Both the position numbers and the translations under genes were made by a program. This document shows positions 13,376-24,206 of a stretch of DNA of 64,000 bases, piece by piece. The notes under the pieces are model-generated. The model saw only the letters and a program-made list of their open reading frames with translations, was not told the origin of the DNA and did not search any database. Every line of letters begins with the position of its first letter. Position 1 is the first letter of the stretch. This stretch comes from Cyprinodon diabolis (Eukaryota > Chordata > Actinopteri > Cyprinodontiformes > Cyprinodontidae): the NCBI GenBank assembly GCA_030533445.1, contig CM060083.1, positions 25,924,166 through 25,988,165 of the forward strand, written 5' to 3'.

Positions 13376-13998
13376 TGTAAAGGACCCAGATATTTTTTAT
13401 AACTAATATTTTTTGATATGCTTTTATTCATATATTGTTATTTGTTTTTATGCCTAATGTTCCTGATTCCTCCGTTTAAAGCGATACATTTTTGGATTAA
13501 TAGTGAATTTCGGCAAAAAGGGGTTTACGTGCCTTTATTTTGAAGGGTTGATTTCTATTTCCGGTTCAACTGAAAGTAGCACTGCGTGCCTACATCCTTA
13601 CCAGATGGTTTTGCTGCGTGTTAAAGGACGGTTTCCATTCACATTTTTATATGGCATCTAGCTATAAGGCGAACAGGTATAATTTTCTTTGTTGTGTAGT
13701 TTTATATGTATAATAACTCTACGTTTATTTAGAGTTTATATATAAAAAAGAAGTTGAAGAAGCTAATGCTAGCTAATGGTAGCTAATGATAGCTAATGGT
13801 AGCTAATGGAATTCATGGTATTCATCCTATGTTGAGTGGAGTAATTTTGTAATTTGTTTTGTTTATCTACAGCTCTTACGGTGTGTCTATGGTGTATTTC
13901 CATTTCTGATTAATAAATGGGTTGGAATACCCCACCATAGTCCATCAGTTATCATCATTGAGTGCGTCGTCTGAATAAAGTCTGGCTAGACTGCTAAA
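13376..13998 (+). repeat. 5' LTR of the BEL/Pao element
   Basis: 623 bp starting TGTAAAGGACCC and ending GACTGCTAAA. It matches the 3' LTR except at 8 sites. It holds AATAAA-type signals near its end (about 13912 and 13974) and a five-unit 10-bp tandem repeat at 13761-13809. Confidence 0.95.
13761..13809 (+). repeat. 10-bp tandem repeat in the LTR, five units
   Basis: Units of the form AGCTAATGNT repeated five times. The same array occurs in the 3' LTR at 20946-20994 with one substitution. It may be an enhancer-like U3 array, but nothing in the sequence proves that. Confidence 0.85.
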
Positions 13999-14532
13999 GT
14001 AAGAGCTTTCTCCTGCATCATTCCTGCTGCCACGCTGCATGATCGAGCCATGAAGACCACACGGAGCTACGTTGCTACTCAGCATGTGATGACAACAGAT
14101 ACTTCTTAGAGCAACTTGGCACCATTTTACGGATCAGATGGACATAGACTTCATGGTCATCACGCAGGCAGTTTATTGGTTTGGTGTGAAGGTCAGACAA
14201 GGTATGGAACATTTCATTTTAGCTAAGAAGTAACGATCCATCTTCAAGGAGAACGTCAACTCATCTTTAATAGTTAAAGAAGGTAAAAGGGTGTCAATTA
14301 CAAAGGACATTTACGGAATAGACACAAAAAAAAAAAAAAAGGGTGGATGTATTATATGGAAACTGCATTTGAAGCTTATGTTTGAGTTTTATTTTTTGCA
14401 TTGTACGAAGGCTACCTGCCCTTTCTTTGATGTGGTGCTAAAGTAAGGAATTTCTTCTTAATTAGTGCAGTCTATAAACTACGGTAAATACGGAAAATCC
14501 ATTAAATAAGGTTTATTAAACTGTAACTAAAT

Positions 14533-15678
14533 ATGAAGAAAATGGAGAATCCCGCCCCACAATCAGAGCTAGAGATTCAGATTGATAGCCTCCAAATTAG
14601 AATCGAAGCCCTTAAAGCATCTCTTATAAATACACCAGAGTGTGCAGAGAGAGAAGTTTTAGAAAAAGAAATCCAAGGCAAAGAAAGGGAATTGAGCAGC
14701 TTACAAAGTGAACTAACAGCAGGCCTCCGACGCTCAACCCATCCAAAAAATCCAACTTCTAAAATGCTCGAAATGCAACAAGAAGAGGCAAGAAAAAGGG
14801 AAAGAAAGTTCACCTCAACATATGAAAAATGGAAGACTCGAGCCCGTGAGTCAAGAGAGCAGCTTAAGTTGGATATCAATGAAAGTGAACTGGCTTCTCT
14901 GATGGACTCTTTAGAGAAGGACAAAGAGGCTGTGTTGAATGCCTACCTTGAAGTGCGAAATCACATCACACCGTCACCGGCTTTAAGGCGCCGTGTTGAT
15001 AGTTGTGAGGCCATTACAGCAGATATTTTAAAGGTTACCTATGAGAGAATGTCAGGCATTGATGGAGATTATGATGAACAGCAAGTAAAATCCCGTCTTA
15101 AAGAACTACTTAAGAGTACCTATGCACGTTCCATCTATGGATCCACTGTCTCTCGAATTACTAACTCAGTCCACAGTCATGAGAGCACATCCCTTACAGT
15201 TAAGCGAGTGGATGCTGCAGCAGAGCTTGCCGCAAAGGAAGCAGAGTTTCAAGGGTTGCTGGAAGAAGAGAAGCAAATGGAAAAAATAGAGCAGCAACAA
15301 AGGCAAATAGAAGTAGAAAAACGCAGACTTGAACGCCTTCAAGCAGAAAAGGATTTAAAGGCTGCCCGGGCCAGACTGCATGTTTACGAACAGAGAGCAT
15401 CGCAGGATGGCAGTGTTTCTTACTCTAGTAGTTCAGAGAGAAATCAGAACCCAGCTGTGACCAGCAATCGAACAAACAATGTTTTAGCATCGTCACCTGA
15501 CATGAATGTGTTATCCCTCGCCCAAGTCTTTCAAGACAGTATGGCTCTAAATAGACTTCCAAACCAGAACCATCTGTTTTTAACGGTGACCCTATCCATT
15601 TTATTGAGTGGAAAACCTCCTTCATGTCACTTATTGACGCAAAGGCAATCTCCACAGCAGACAAACTTTATTACTTAA
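14533..15678 (+). pseudogene. BEL/Pao gag, N-terminal part
   Basis: Gag supplies the structural shell of the retrotransposon particle. The start MKKMENPAPQSELE is the first ATG of a long open frame about 530 bp after the LTR. Residues from about 10 to 60 and 225 to 285 are strongly charged and heptad-like (for example EEEKQMEKIEQQQRQIEVEK), predicting coiled coils. Similarity to gag is lost around residue 343. From about 15560 the matching frame is the next one over, a one-base-scale indel beside an A/C-rich run, and the last 35 or so codons here are out of frame. The product would be a truncated gag. Confidence 0.8.
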
Positions 15679-17366
15679 GGAAATATGTTGGTGATCCAGC
15701 TCGAAGAACCCTTGAAGGAACTTTCTATAGAAAAGATGATGAGGCTTACAAGGACGCGTGGAACAAGCTAGATGACAGATATGGCCAAGCCTTCATTATA
15801 CAGAGAGCCTTCCGTGACAAGCTCACTAATTGGCCAAAGCTCCAACCAAGGGATGCAGAAGCATTAAGAGATTTTGCAGACTTCTTGAACGCCTGTCAAG
15901 ATGCAATGACACATGTGAAGAGTCTTGAAATACTGAACGACTGTGAGGAAAATAAGAAGCTAGTCCACAAACTACCTGAGTGGCTAGCATCTCGCTGGAA
16001 TAGGAAAACCACAGAAGCCTTGAAAGAGAAAAAAGAGTTTCCCAGCTTCAAAGACTTTGCCACCTTTATGGCTATGGCAGCAGAGGTTGCTTTTAATCCG
16101 ATTACTTCAGCCTATGCACTTCACAGCTCTGAGTCCACCACTACAAAACGAGAAAGCAGGGAGCCTAAGCGTAACAAGGCAAGTGTTCTGAGTACTCAAA
16201 CTGGGACCAGTGAGGACAAACAGAGGTCAGCTAAAGGAAAAGATAGGCCTCCTTGTTCATTCTGTCATGAAAATCAGCATAGGCTCCATGGATGTCCCAA
16301 GTTCACTGAAAAAACACCGGAAGAGCGGCGAGAATTCTTTAAGGAACATAACCTCTGCTATGGCTGCACTAAACCTGGTCATAGTGCAAAAGACTGCCGA
16401 TATCGACATACTTGTAATACATGTAAAGGCAGACATCCCACTTGTCTGCATGACAACAATTATGTAAGGAAAGAAAGGGCATCACTACAGGAAAATGCCA
16501 CCCCAAGTAGTCATACAGAAGCTGTTGCAACTTCCATGTCAGTGACTACAGGACAGACTACCAACACGTCTATGATTGTGCCCGTATGGGTTTCAAGGAA
16601 TGATTCACAAACAGAAAAACTGGTTTATGCATTGCTGGACACACAAAGTGACACGACATTTGTCGACCAGGAAGTAAGTAATTCTCTAAAGGCAGAGTCC
16701 TGTCCAGTCAAACTAAAGTTAACAACCATGATTGGACGTGATGTGGTGATGAAAAGCCAAAGGGTCTCAGGGCTTCGTGTACGAGGCTACTCCTCCTCTC
16801 TCTACATAGACCTTCCTCCCACTTACACCAAGGATTGCATACCGGTAAACCGTGCTCATATTCCTACATGTGAAACAGCCAAAAATTGGAATCATCTTTC
16901 AAGGGTTGTAAATGAGATTGCACCACTGCAGGATTGTGAAGTTGGACTTTTAATAGGATACAACTGTGCAAGGGCAATGACACCGAGAGAAGTAATAGCA
17001 GGAGGAAATGATGAGCCCTTTGCGGTTCGTACCGACCTAGGGTGGAGCATAATGGGTTGCTCCTCACCATGTGTGGATGCTTCAAGTGCAGTTAGACATG
17101 TTTTCGAGTTGCAGTCAAGGAGCTCCCTTCGGTTACCCCTGGAGATGCTATTCGTGTTCTGGTGTCTGACTTCAAAGATGCCCAAGAAGATGGCAGGACA
17201 GCATCCCAGGAAGACATTCTGTTCTTGGATAAGCTCAAGAACGGCATCAAGAAAAACAGTCAAGGTCACTATGACATGCCGTTACCCTTTAAGGAGAGAC
17301 CCATCTTACCTGACAACAAACAGCTTGCCATTGTACGCCTCAGCCATCTCAAGAGGAAGTTGTTAA
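15624..17366 (+). pseudogene. BEL/Pao gag C-terminal part, zinc knuckles and protease
   Basis: The true frame extends upstream to about 15560; the ATG at 15624 is internal. Residues 1 to about 135 match the DUF1759-type capsid region of BEL elements. Cys/His clusters follow at about 209-225 (CSFCHENQHRLHGC) and from about 245 (CYGCTKPGHSAKDC, then a second Cys/His group), which bind nucleic acid. The aspartic protease site is at about 336 (LLDTQSDTTF), with Q where many proteases have G, as I recall from other fish BEL copies. The frame loses similarity near 17105, next to a TTTT run, and the last 85 or so codons are out of frame. Overlaps the next fragment by 205 bp. Confidence 0.85.
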
Positions 17367-18844
17367 GAGATGAAGATCACAGGAAGGAGTACATCAAGTT
17401 TATGGAAGAAGTCATAGAAAACGGGTATGCAGAAGAAGTCCATGAAGAAGGAAAGGAGGGCGAAAAATGGTACATACCTCATCACGGTGTATACCATGCT
17501 AAAAAGCCAGATAAGCTACGCGTGGTATTTGATTGTTCAGCTAAGTACAAGGGTACCAGTCTAAATGATCATCTGCTTACTGGACCTGACTTGATGAACA
17601 ATCTCAACGGGGTCCTCCTTCGCTTCCGGCTCCACTCGACCGCATTTATGTGCGACGTTGAAAGGATGTTTCATCAGTTTCACGTTAAAGAGTCAGACCA
17701 AGATTACCTGCGCTTCCTTTGGTGGAAGAAAGGAGATCTTAGCGTGCAGCCCCAGGAGTACCGAATGAGAGTGCATATCTTTGGCGCAGCCTCCTCCCCT
17801 GGGTGCGCAAACTATGGCTTAAAACATCTGGCCACAGCCAATAAAGACCTGTATCCACTAGGTTCAAAGTTCATTATGAGAGACTTTTATGTTGATGACG
17901 GGATAGCAAGTGTGGATAGTACGGAAAAGGCCATTCAGCTGGCTCAAGAGGCCAGAGGACTTTGTGCTCTCGGAGGTCTTAGGCTCCACAAGTTTGTGTC
18001 TAACAACAGAGCTATTTTGGAAAGCATACCGTGCTCTGAACGTTCGTCTGATGTTAAAGATCTGAACCTTAATTGTGATGACCTCCCTTCAGAGAGAGCG
18101 TTGGGTATCCAATGGCATGTCAACTCAGACTGCTTGAAGTTCAGCATTAATCTGAAAGACCAGCCCGCAACACGTCGTGGCATACTATCCGTGGTTGCCT
18201 CCTTGTACGACCCTTTAGGGTTTGTAGCCCCATTTTTGCTTGTTGGAAAGGCAGTGCTGCAGGAACTGTGTAGACGTGGAACGAACTGGGATGATCCTTT
18301 GACAGAGGAACTTCGTCCACGGTGGGAGAAATGGAAAAACGACCTTATCAACATAGAAAAATTAAACATACCCCGGAGTTATGCACCTGTGGAGTTTGGA
18401 AAAGCTACAAAAAGAGAGCTGCACCACTTCTCAGATGCAAGCATGTCTGGCTATGGACAGTGTTCATACTTAAGACTCATGAATGAAGAAGGAAAGATCC
18501 ACTGTGCCTTAGTTATGGCAAAATCTCGTGTTGCTCCAACAAAGGTCATCACAATTCCGAGATTAGAGCTCACAGCTGCAGTAATCTCAGTGAAAACCAG
18601 TATTGTGCTAAAAGAGGAGCTTGGCGATGCTGACATAAAGGAGTATTTCTGGACAGATTCCAAGGTCATACTAGGGTACATCAACAATGAGGCTCGGCGT
18701 TTCCACATGTTTGTGGCCAACCGTGTCCAGAAAATACATCAAAGTACAACTCGAGATCAGTGGCGATATGTTCCCTCTGACCAAAACCCGGCAGATCATG
18801 CCTCTAGAGGGCTATCCATCGATGAACTGATATCATCGACCTAG
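17162..18844 (+). pseudogene. BEL/Pao reverse transcriptase and RNase H
   Basis: The similarity starts about 57 bases upstream of this ATG, just after the frame break near 17105. The reverse transcriptase copies element RNA to DNA: the fingers/palm are seen from LRVVFDCSAKYKG, and the catalytic box is FYVDD (about residues 242-246). An RNase H domain follows, with SDAS near 423, LELTA near 467 and WTDSK near 497; it removes the RNA template. All these catalytic residues are intact. A stop (TAG 18842-18844) and a second in-frame stop (TAA 18863-18865) separate it from the integrase. Confidence 0.92.
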
Positions 18845-18892
18845 TTCACTGGCCCCACTTTCTAATGGGAAAGAGAAATCCACTTTCCACAA

Positions 18893-19711
18893 GTGGTGAT
18901 CTCAGAACTGCCTGTGGGAGATCCAGAAGTAAAGGGAGCTCAGACCCTAAGCACGGAAACTAGAGAACAAGACTCTATCACGGATCACTTGTTAAAACTC
19001 TCGTCCTGGTCCCGGGCTGTACGTGCAGTGGCACGCATCCTTCGCAGGATTAACAGAGACAAATCAAACAGTCTCTCAACAGAGAAGGAAAGACAAGATG
19101 CGGAGTGCGTGATAATCAAAGACCTACAGAGACAAATATATTCAGAGGAACTGAGGCTGCTAATAAAGGGCTCTCAACTGCCACCCCGCAACAGTCTGCA
19201 CCGCCTCAACGCCTTTGTGGACAAAGATGGTGTGATCAGGGTGGGAGGACGACTCCGTGATTCAAATCTCCCTTACGAAGTCAAACACCCAGCTATCATT
19301 CCAAAGGAACATCACATCACCAGAATGATCATCGCACACTGTCACGAAAAGATTAAACATCAAGGCAAAGGAATGACCATTAATGCCATCAGGGAGAAAG
19401 GCTATTGGATATTAGGGATTGGTCGGGCCGTGGCATCTCATATCCGTGTATGTGTGAAGTGTCGTAAGCTTCGGAGATGCACAGAAGAACAAAAAATGGC
19501 TGATCTCCCTCCAGAGCGTGTTGATTCATTCCCCCCCTTTTTATACTGTGGGATGGACTGCTTTGGGCCTTTCTACACAAAGCAGGGGCGAAACACACGT
19601 AAAAGATATGAGGGCCATCCATATCGAAATGTTGGAGGATCTTTCAACGGACTCCTTCATAAATGGGATGCGTTGCTTCATTGCCATACGTGGGCCAGTG
19701 CGCCAGATTAA
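18893..19711 (+). pseudogene. BEL/Pao integrase, zinc-binding and first catalytic Asp
   Basis: Same frame as the reverse transcriptase, resuming after the two stops; the frame is open from 18866. The integrase inserts the DNA copy into the host genome. The HHCC zinc-binding region is seen from about residue 149 (HCHEKIKHQG) to 187-190 (CVKC), and the first catalytic Asp lies in GMDCFGPF near residue 221. Around 19590-19620 the similarity jumps to the frame of the next fragment and part of the conserved block appears missing, which points to a small deletion. The last 35 or so codons here are out of frame. Confidence 0.88.
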
Positions 19712-20456
19712 ATCTGACCAAGGAAGCAACTTTCTGGATGCTAAAAATGAACTGAAGGAAGCTCTCAAGGAAGTCGACAATGACAGATTGGTAGCCTTTC
19801 TCTCTGAGAATCAATGTGATATTGTTATGAATGCTCCAGGTTCAAGCCATGTTGGCGGAGTGTGGGAGCGACAAATTAGAACGGTCAGGAGCGTTCTCAA
19901 CTCCCCCCTCTCACTCTCTCCGGAAAATCTTGACGATGCTTCCCTTCAAGCATTCTTCTATGAGGCAATGGCAATAGTGAACAGCCGCCCTCTCACTGTT
20001 GAAAATCTCAATGATCCCAACAGCCTCGAGCCACTCACCCCTAACCACCTACTCACCATGAAGTCTACTCCAGCTCTTCCTCCCCCAGGCAAGTTTGTCA
20101 GAGAAGACCTGTATGCCAAAAGAAGATGGCGGCATGTGCAATATTTAGCAGAGCAGTTTTGGAGCCGTTGGCGAAAAGAGTATCTGTCCAACGTTGCTGT
20201 TAGAAAATGCTGGCATGCCCCAAGGAGGAACCTGCAAGTGGGAGATATAGTCCTGATGAAAGACGATGACTTGCCCAGAAATGACTGGAAGTTGTGTAGA
20301 GTTATAGAAACTACAGTGGATAGAGATGGTTTGGTTAGGAGAGTAAAGATATGTTTGGGTGACAGAAAGCTAGGCAAAAAAGGTGAACGTCTCACCAAAC
20401 AGTCAGTACTTGAACGGCCAGTTCAGAAACTGGTCCTGTTACTAGATAACGAATAA
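19518..20456 (+). pseudogene. BEL/Pao integrase core and C-terminal domain
   Basis: Integrase similarity begins near 19620 (RAIHIEMLEDLSTDSF). The second catalytic Asp is in IKSDQGSNF (about residue 66) and the Glu in GGVWERQ (about 116), so the D-D-E set exists but is split between two frames. The C-terminal 150 residues (from WSRWRKEYL, with LQVGDIVLMKDDD) match the DUF5641-type tail of BEL integrases. The frame ends with TAA at 20454-20456, 104 bp before the 3' LTR. Confidence 0.9.
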
Positions 20457-20552
20457 TAACACATTTCTAGTCATTGGTCCTTTTGTTTGGAAATCATTTG
20501 TGTTTTATCTTTCTGTGATCATCAGCCTTCTGTTTTGAAACACCAATGATTT

Positions 20553-20560
20553 GGTGGGAG
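20553..20560 (+). other. polypurine tract of the BEL/Pao element
   Basis: GGTGGGAG directly before the 3' LTR. A purine run in this place primes plus-strand DNA synthesis in LTR elements. Confidence 0.65.
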
Positions 20561-21183
20561 TGTAAAGGACCCAGATATTTGTTATAACTAATATTTTTTG
20601 ATATGCTTTTATTCATATATTGTTATTTGTTTTTATGCCTAATGTTCCTGATTCCTCCGTTTAAAGCAATACATTTTTGGATTAATAGTGAATTTCGGCA
20701 AAAAGGGGTTTACGTGCCTTTATTTTGAAGAGTTGATTTCTATTTCCGGTTCAACTGAAAGAAGCACTGCGTGCCTACATCCTTACCAGATGGTTTTGCT
20801 GCGTGTTAAAGGACGGTTTCCATTCACATTTTTATATGGCATCTAGCTGGAAGGCGAACAGGTATAATTTTCTTTGTTGTGTAGTTTTATATGTATAATA
20901 ACTCTACGTTTATTTAGAATTTATATATAAAAAAGAAGTTGAAGAAGCTAATGCTAGCTAATGGTAGCAAATGATAGCTAATGGTAGCTAATGGAATTCA
21001 TGGTATTCATCCTATGTTGAGTGGAGTAATTTTGTAATTTGTTTTGTTTATCTACAGCTCTTACGGTGTGTCTATGGTGTATTTCCATTTCTGATTAATA
21101 AATGGGTTGGAATACCCCACCATAGTCCATCAGTTATCATCATTGAGTGCGTCGTCTGAATAAAGTCTGGCTAGACTGCTAAA
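20561..21183 (+). repeat. 3' LTR of the BEL/Pao element
   Basis: 623 bp, same length as the 5' LTR with 8 substitutions and no indels. Most differences are single bases (for example near 20580, 20668, 20731, 20761), and one is a TA/GG dinucleotide near 20849. Confidence 0.95.
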
Positions 21184-21379
21184 GGCATAACTAAACACAA
21201 GGAATGCTAGAGTTAGTCTTGCTTGAAGCTCGAATAATCTAGCACCAATGGCCGGGATCTGGGGTCTTAAATAGCAGCACAGGTGAATCTGATGACAGAT
21301 AATGAGCACAGGATGGAGCAAAGCAGATGAGAGCAAAAAGGTGTAAAACACAGCCTAGAGGTGCCAAATTCATGACACT
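21184..21379 (-). mobile_element. old LTR-like repeat, part 2 (split by BEL/Pao)
   Basis: Continues the repeat interrupted by the BEL/Pao insertion. On the minus strand the boundary is TGTCATGAATTTGG at 21379. The internal TATTTAAG near 21270 resembles a promoter TATA box. Confidence 0.5.
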
Positions 21380-22287
21380 TGTAGCTGAGAGAAGTAATTA
21401 TGCCAAGATTGCAAAAAATGTATAAACATTTTGTATTTAAGATAAAGAAAAACTTCTCTGTCATTACCTGCTATCCAGAAGTTTTTGTTTCACCTGTTTT
21501 CATTTCTTAAACCTCTTCTTCACAGAATCTTTGGCTACCTGATTATTAATTGATTAATCAGGAAGATAATTGACAGAAATTAGAGAAATAATCAATTTGC
21601 AAAATAGTTGTTAGCTGCAGCCCTAATTGACTTCAAGGGTGGACTGAATTGTTGGGTCAGGATGGATCAGAATAAATGCTTGGACATACCTCTCTATCAG
21701 AAGACAGAAGCACAATAAAAACAACAACCAAATGTTAAGCCAATAGTTTCTTTCCTCTAGAATTAAGCCATCCAGCAAAGTAGGCAACCTGTGGATTCCA
21801 TTTCATCTTCAAGAGACTAAGTTAATGAATTTGTGAACGCTCATTTTAAGGCAGGTTCATTCCATCCTGATTCCACAGCAAGGGTTCTGAAAGTGATGGC
21901 CAGCTCTGCCACAGGCTTATTGCCTTGTTTTGAGGACAAAAGTTTTCTAGAAATTTTCTAGAGATAAATGTTTGCAAAAACAGATTAATAATTAGCTGGA
22001 AAGATTGACAGGGTTTCTCAGAGCATGGCAGCTCTGAGTTATCTTGATGGCTTGAGAGCAGAACAGTGAGGAGGCTTGGATGAAAGGAAAACTATCCATC
22101 CATCAACGTCTCAGGCGGGTGAAGGGGGCTCAGAAGGGGGGCATAATGGGAGAATAATCAAGACAAAGCTATATGCACATGCAACACTGCGCAAAAACAT
22201 TGAGCTTTGCAATGGTATTTAAATTACTTTAACTTTATTACATTTTGTCATACAACAATAAACTTTAATATATTTGTGGATTTTATG
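21380..22287. other. intron 1 sequence, no gene seen
   Basis: AT-rich DNA with no coding similarity and no repeat that I can bound. Confidence 0.5.
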
Positions 22288-22786
22288 TTAAAGCTACAGT
22301 GTGTAATAATTACAGGGATATACAGTCAGAAATGTAATATATTATACATAACTATGTTATTTATAATCATCTACGAGCTCGGCCTCTTAACCTTAATATT
22401 TGCGTTGCCTTAGAATTCGTTATTTATAATTACATAGGAGCGGGTCTCGCAGCCATGGAGGCAGACATCTTTGCGCTACGGCAGCGCAGAGCCAACAAAC
22501 TAGCGATTGCGAGATCGCCAAAACGTCACAACGATGTAGAAAAAATAACGGGTATATTTATTATCTTAAGTCTACATGAAATCTATATACCCTACACAGA
22601 CTAATGAAATACTATCTGTAAAATTATCTATGTAAACAAACCTCATCACTTGAGAAGGTAGGTGATGCGGACGTCGTGGAAGACATTTTGTCCCGTAACG
22701 GGAAGCGGTGGGGGGAGATGTTAATGTTGCTGCAGTCTGCAGTCTGTGCGCTGGATGTCGCCAAAAGTTACACACTGTAGCTTTAA
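22288..22786. mobile_element. MITE with TTAA ends, copy 1 (499 bp)
   Basis: The termini TTAAAGCTACAGTGTGTAA and TTACACACTGTAGCTTTAA are perfect inverted repeats including the outer TTAA. A TTAA duplication is the signature of piggyBac-type elements, but no transposase is present to prove the family. A second copy lies at 24207-24725. This copy lacks about 20 bases present in copy 2 near 22700. It holds a small open frame at 22455-22604. Confidence 0.92.
22455..22604 (+). CDS. small ORF (49 aa) inside MITE copy 1, function unknown
   Basis: Starts MEADIFALRQRRANKLAIAR in an ideal initiation context (GCAGCCATGG) and stops with TAA at 22602-22604. Basic, with no recognised domain. After codon 32 a GGTATA could act as a splice donor, so it might be the relic of a first coding exon. 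MITE copy 2 keeps the same start and frame but all three substitutions in the first 43 codons change the residue. I infer no selection on the protein. It may be a chance frame. Confidence 0.25.
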   Translation: MEADIFALRQRRANKLAIARSPKRHNDVEKITGIFIILSLHEIYIPYTD

Positions 22787-24206
22787 ATGATACTATATAT
22801 TTATGCACAATTGTAGAGTGACGGAAAATTACTATTGGTTTTAGATTGTCTTATAAGTACAAGAAAAATAAATCTGGCAAAATTTCCATGCATTTCTTTC
22901 CTAAAGGAACAAAATTTTACTGGACAAAACAGCAGAAGTCTTTAGGATGTCTTTGGTCGTTTAGGTGCATAAGGTTTCAGGTTTTCACATTCAGCTCCTG
23001 TCAAGTGCCCTTATAAAGATTAATTCTTAATGCTATAATGGATAAGGCCAGTGCCTTGTCTCAAAAGGGTCTTATAATAAAGATATATATGCCTTGAATT
23101 CTATAATCCCCATCCCACAACTCCGATGCCTGAAGTACATACTAATGAAATTTCAAACATATTCCCGTAATTAACATTTATTTGGATGTTTGACATGATA
23201 TGAATTAATAACAAAAAGTGTGAGTATTTTCTCAGTTAAGATAAATTTAGATTTTTATCACTCTAATCAATTCAATTAGTAATTTAAACAACTAAATGTT
23301 AAATCACTCTTTTTTTAAAATAAAAACTACTTTCACTAGAGATGCATCGCACGATACATGGATCAGATATCGGCTCCGATATTGACTAATTAGCTGGATC
23401 GAATATCTGCAATTTGATATCAGATATTGGAGATCCAATCCAGTGCACTTTCTATGAAACTGCTATCTATATTTTCTTCTGCTACTTATTTGCTAACACA
23501 TACTGTAAGGTATATTTGTATCTGTGTTAACTTGTTACCTTTTCTTAACAATGTTTATATCAAGGCTAAAGCCATCACTGGCAAAACATATGGTTCATTC
23601 ACTGAACAGATGAATCGGATCAGTGTCCGATATTGGCCAATTCACTCAGCCCAGGTATCTGTATCAGATTGAATTTGAAGAAAACTGGACTGGTGCATCT
23701 TTTATTTTCAGAGGCGTACAACTAAAAATCTAGTGTTTAAAATAAACATATAATATAAAAAACAAAAATCTAAGTAACTTCAGAAAACCAAAGTAGTTGT
23801 AATCTTGAACTTTATAGACTAAGTTACAAATACTTTCTCTTGTTTCTGGTCATTTTAATAGGTGAAAATTCAACTAGCTTTAGTGGGGGTTTTTTCTGAA
23901 ATGTCGGGAAATCATACAAATTGCTGCTAAAGAGATGCTGCCAATCAAAATAACAGTGTATCTTTTTATAATGAAAAAAAAATATTTTTTTATTCTTATT
24001 TAGGCTTAAAGTTGACCTTTGGCAAAGTTACCAGTAATTGGACATTGGAACTACCACAGAGTAGCCCAGAGCATTTGCTTCTTTGAGCAACTGTAAAGGT
24101 TAGAGATTAGAAAAAATGTTAAGATTTGTTCATTGATTTGGTTTTTTAAGTCACCACTACTTTCGCACAATTTTTGAAAAAAAAAAAAAAAAAGAATAAA
24201 ATCAAA
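22787..24206. other. intron 1 sequence between the two MITE copies
   Basis: Apart from the hAT-like element at about 23337-23703, I see no coding region or bounded repeat here. A 15-base A run lies just before MITE copy 2. Confidence 0.5.
23337..23703. mobile_element. hAT-like non-autonomous element, about 365 bp
   Basis: Left end TAGAGATGCATCG and right end GGTGCATCTTTTA form imperfect inverted repeats. GATATCGG- and CCGATATTGG-type blocks repeat inside, a pattern common in fish hAT MITEs. No clean 8-bp duplication was found, so the boundaries are approximate. Confidence 0.55.

Larger units (their letters stand above)
13376..21183 (+). mobile_element. BEL/Pao LTR retrotransposon, 7.8 kb, full length but broken
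   Basis: It is delimited by two 623-bp LTRs (13376-13998, 20561-21183) and by the 5-bp repeat GGCAT on both sides (13371-13375, 21184-21188). Coding order is gag, aspartic protease, reverse transcriptase, RNase H, integrase, all on the + strand, which is the BEL/Pao order. No envelope-like frame follows the integrase. The LTRs differ at 8 of 623 sites (1.3%), so the insertion is fairly young. Its frame is broken near 15560 and 17105, by stops at 18842 and 18863, and by a lesion near 19600. No tRNA primer site starting with TGG lies directly after the 5' LTR. It sits in the same orientation as hcrtr2. Confidence 0.93.

Noticed and set aside
14117..14133. TTGGCACCATTTTACGG as primer-binding site of the BEL/Pao element
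   Set aside because: It is about 120 bp from the LTR end, whereas primer sites lie within a few bases of it.
20457..20560. Envelope-like gene after the BEL/Pao integrase
   Set aside because: Only 104 bp separate the integrase stop from the 3' LTR; there is no room for one.
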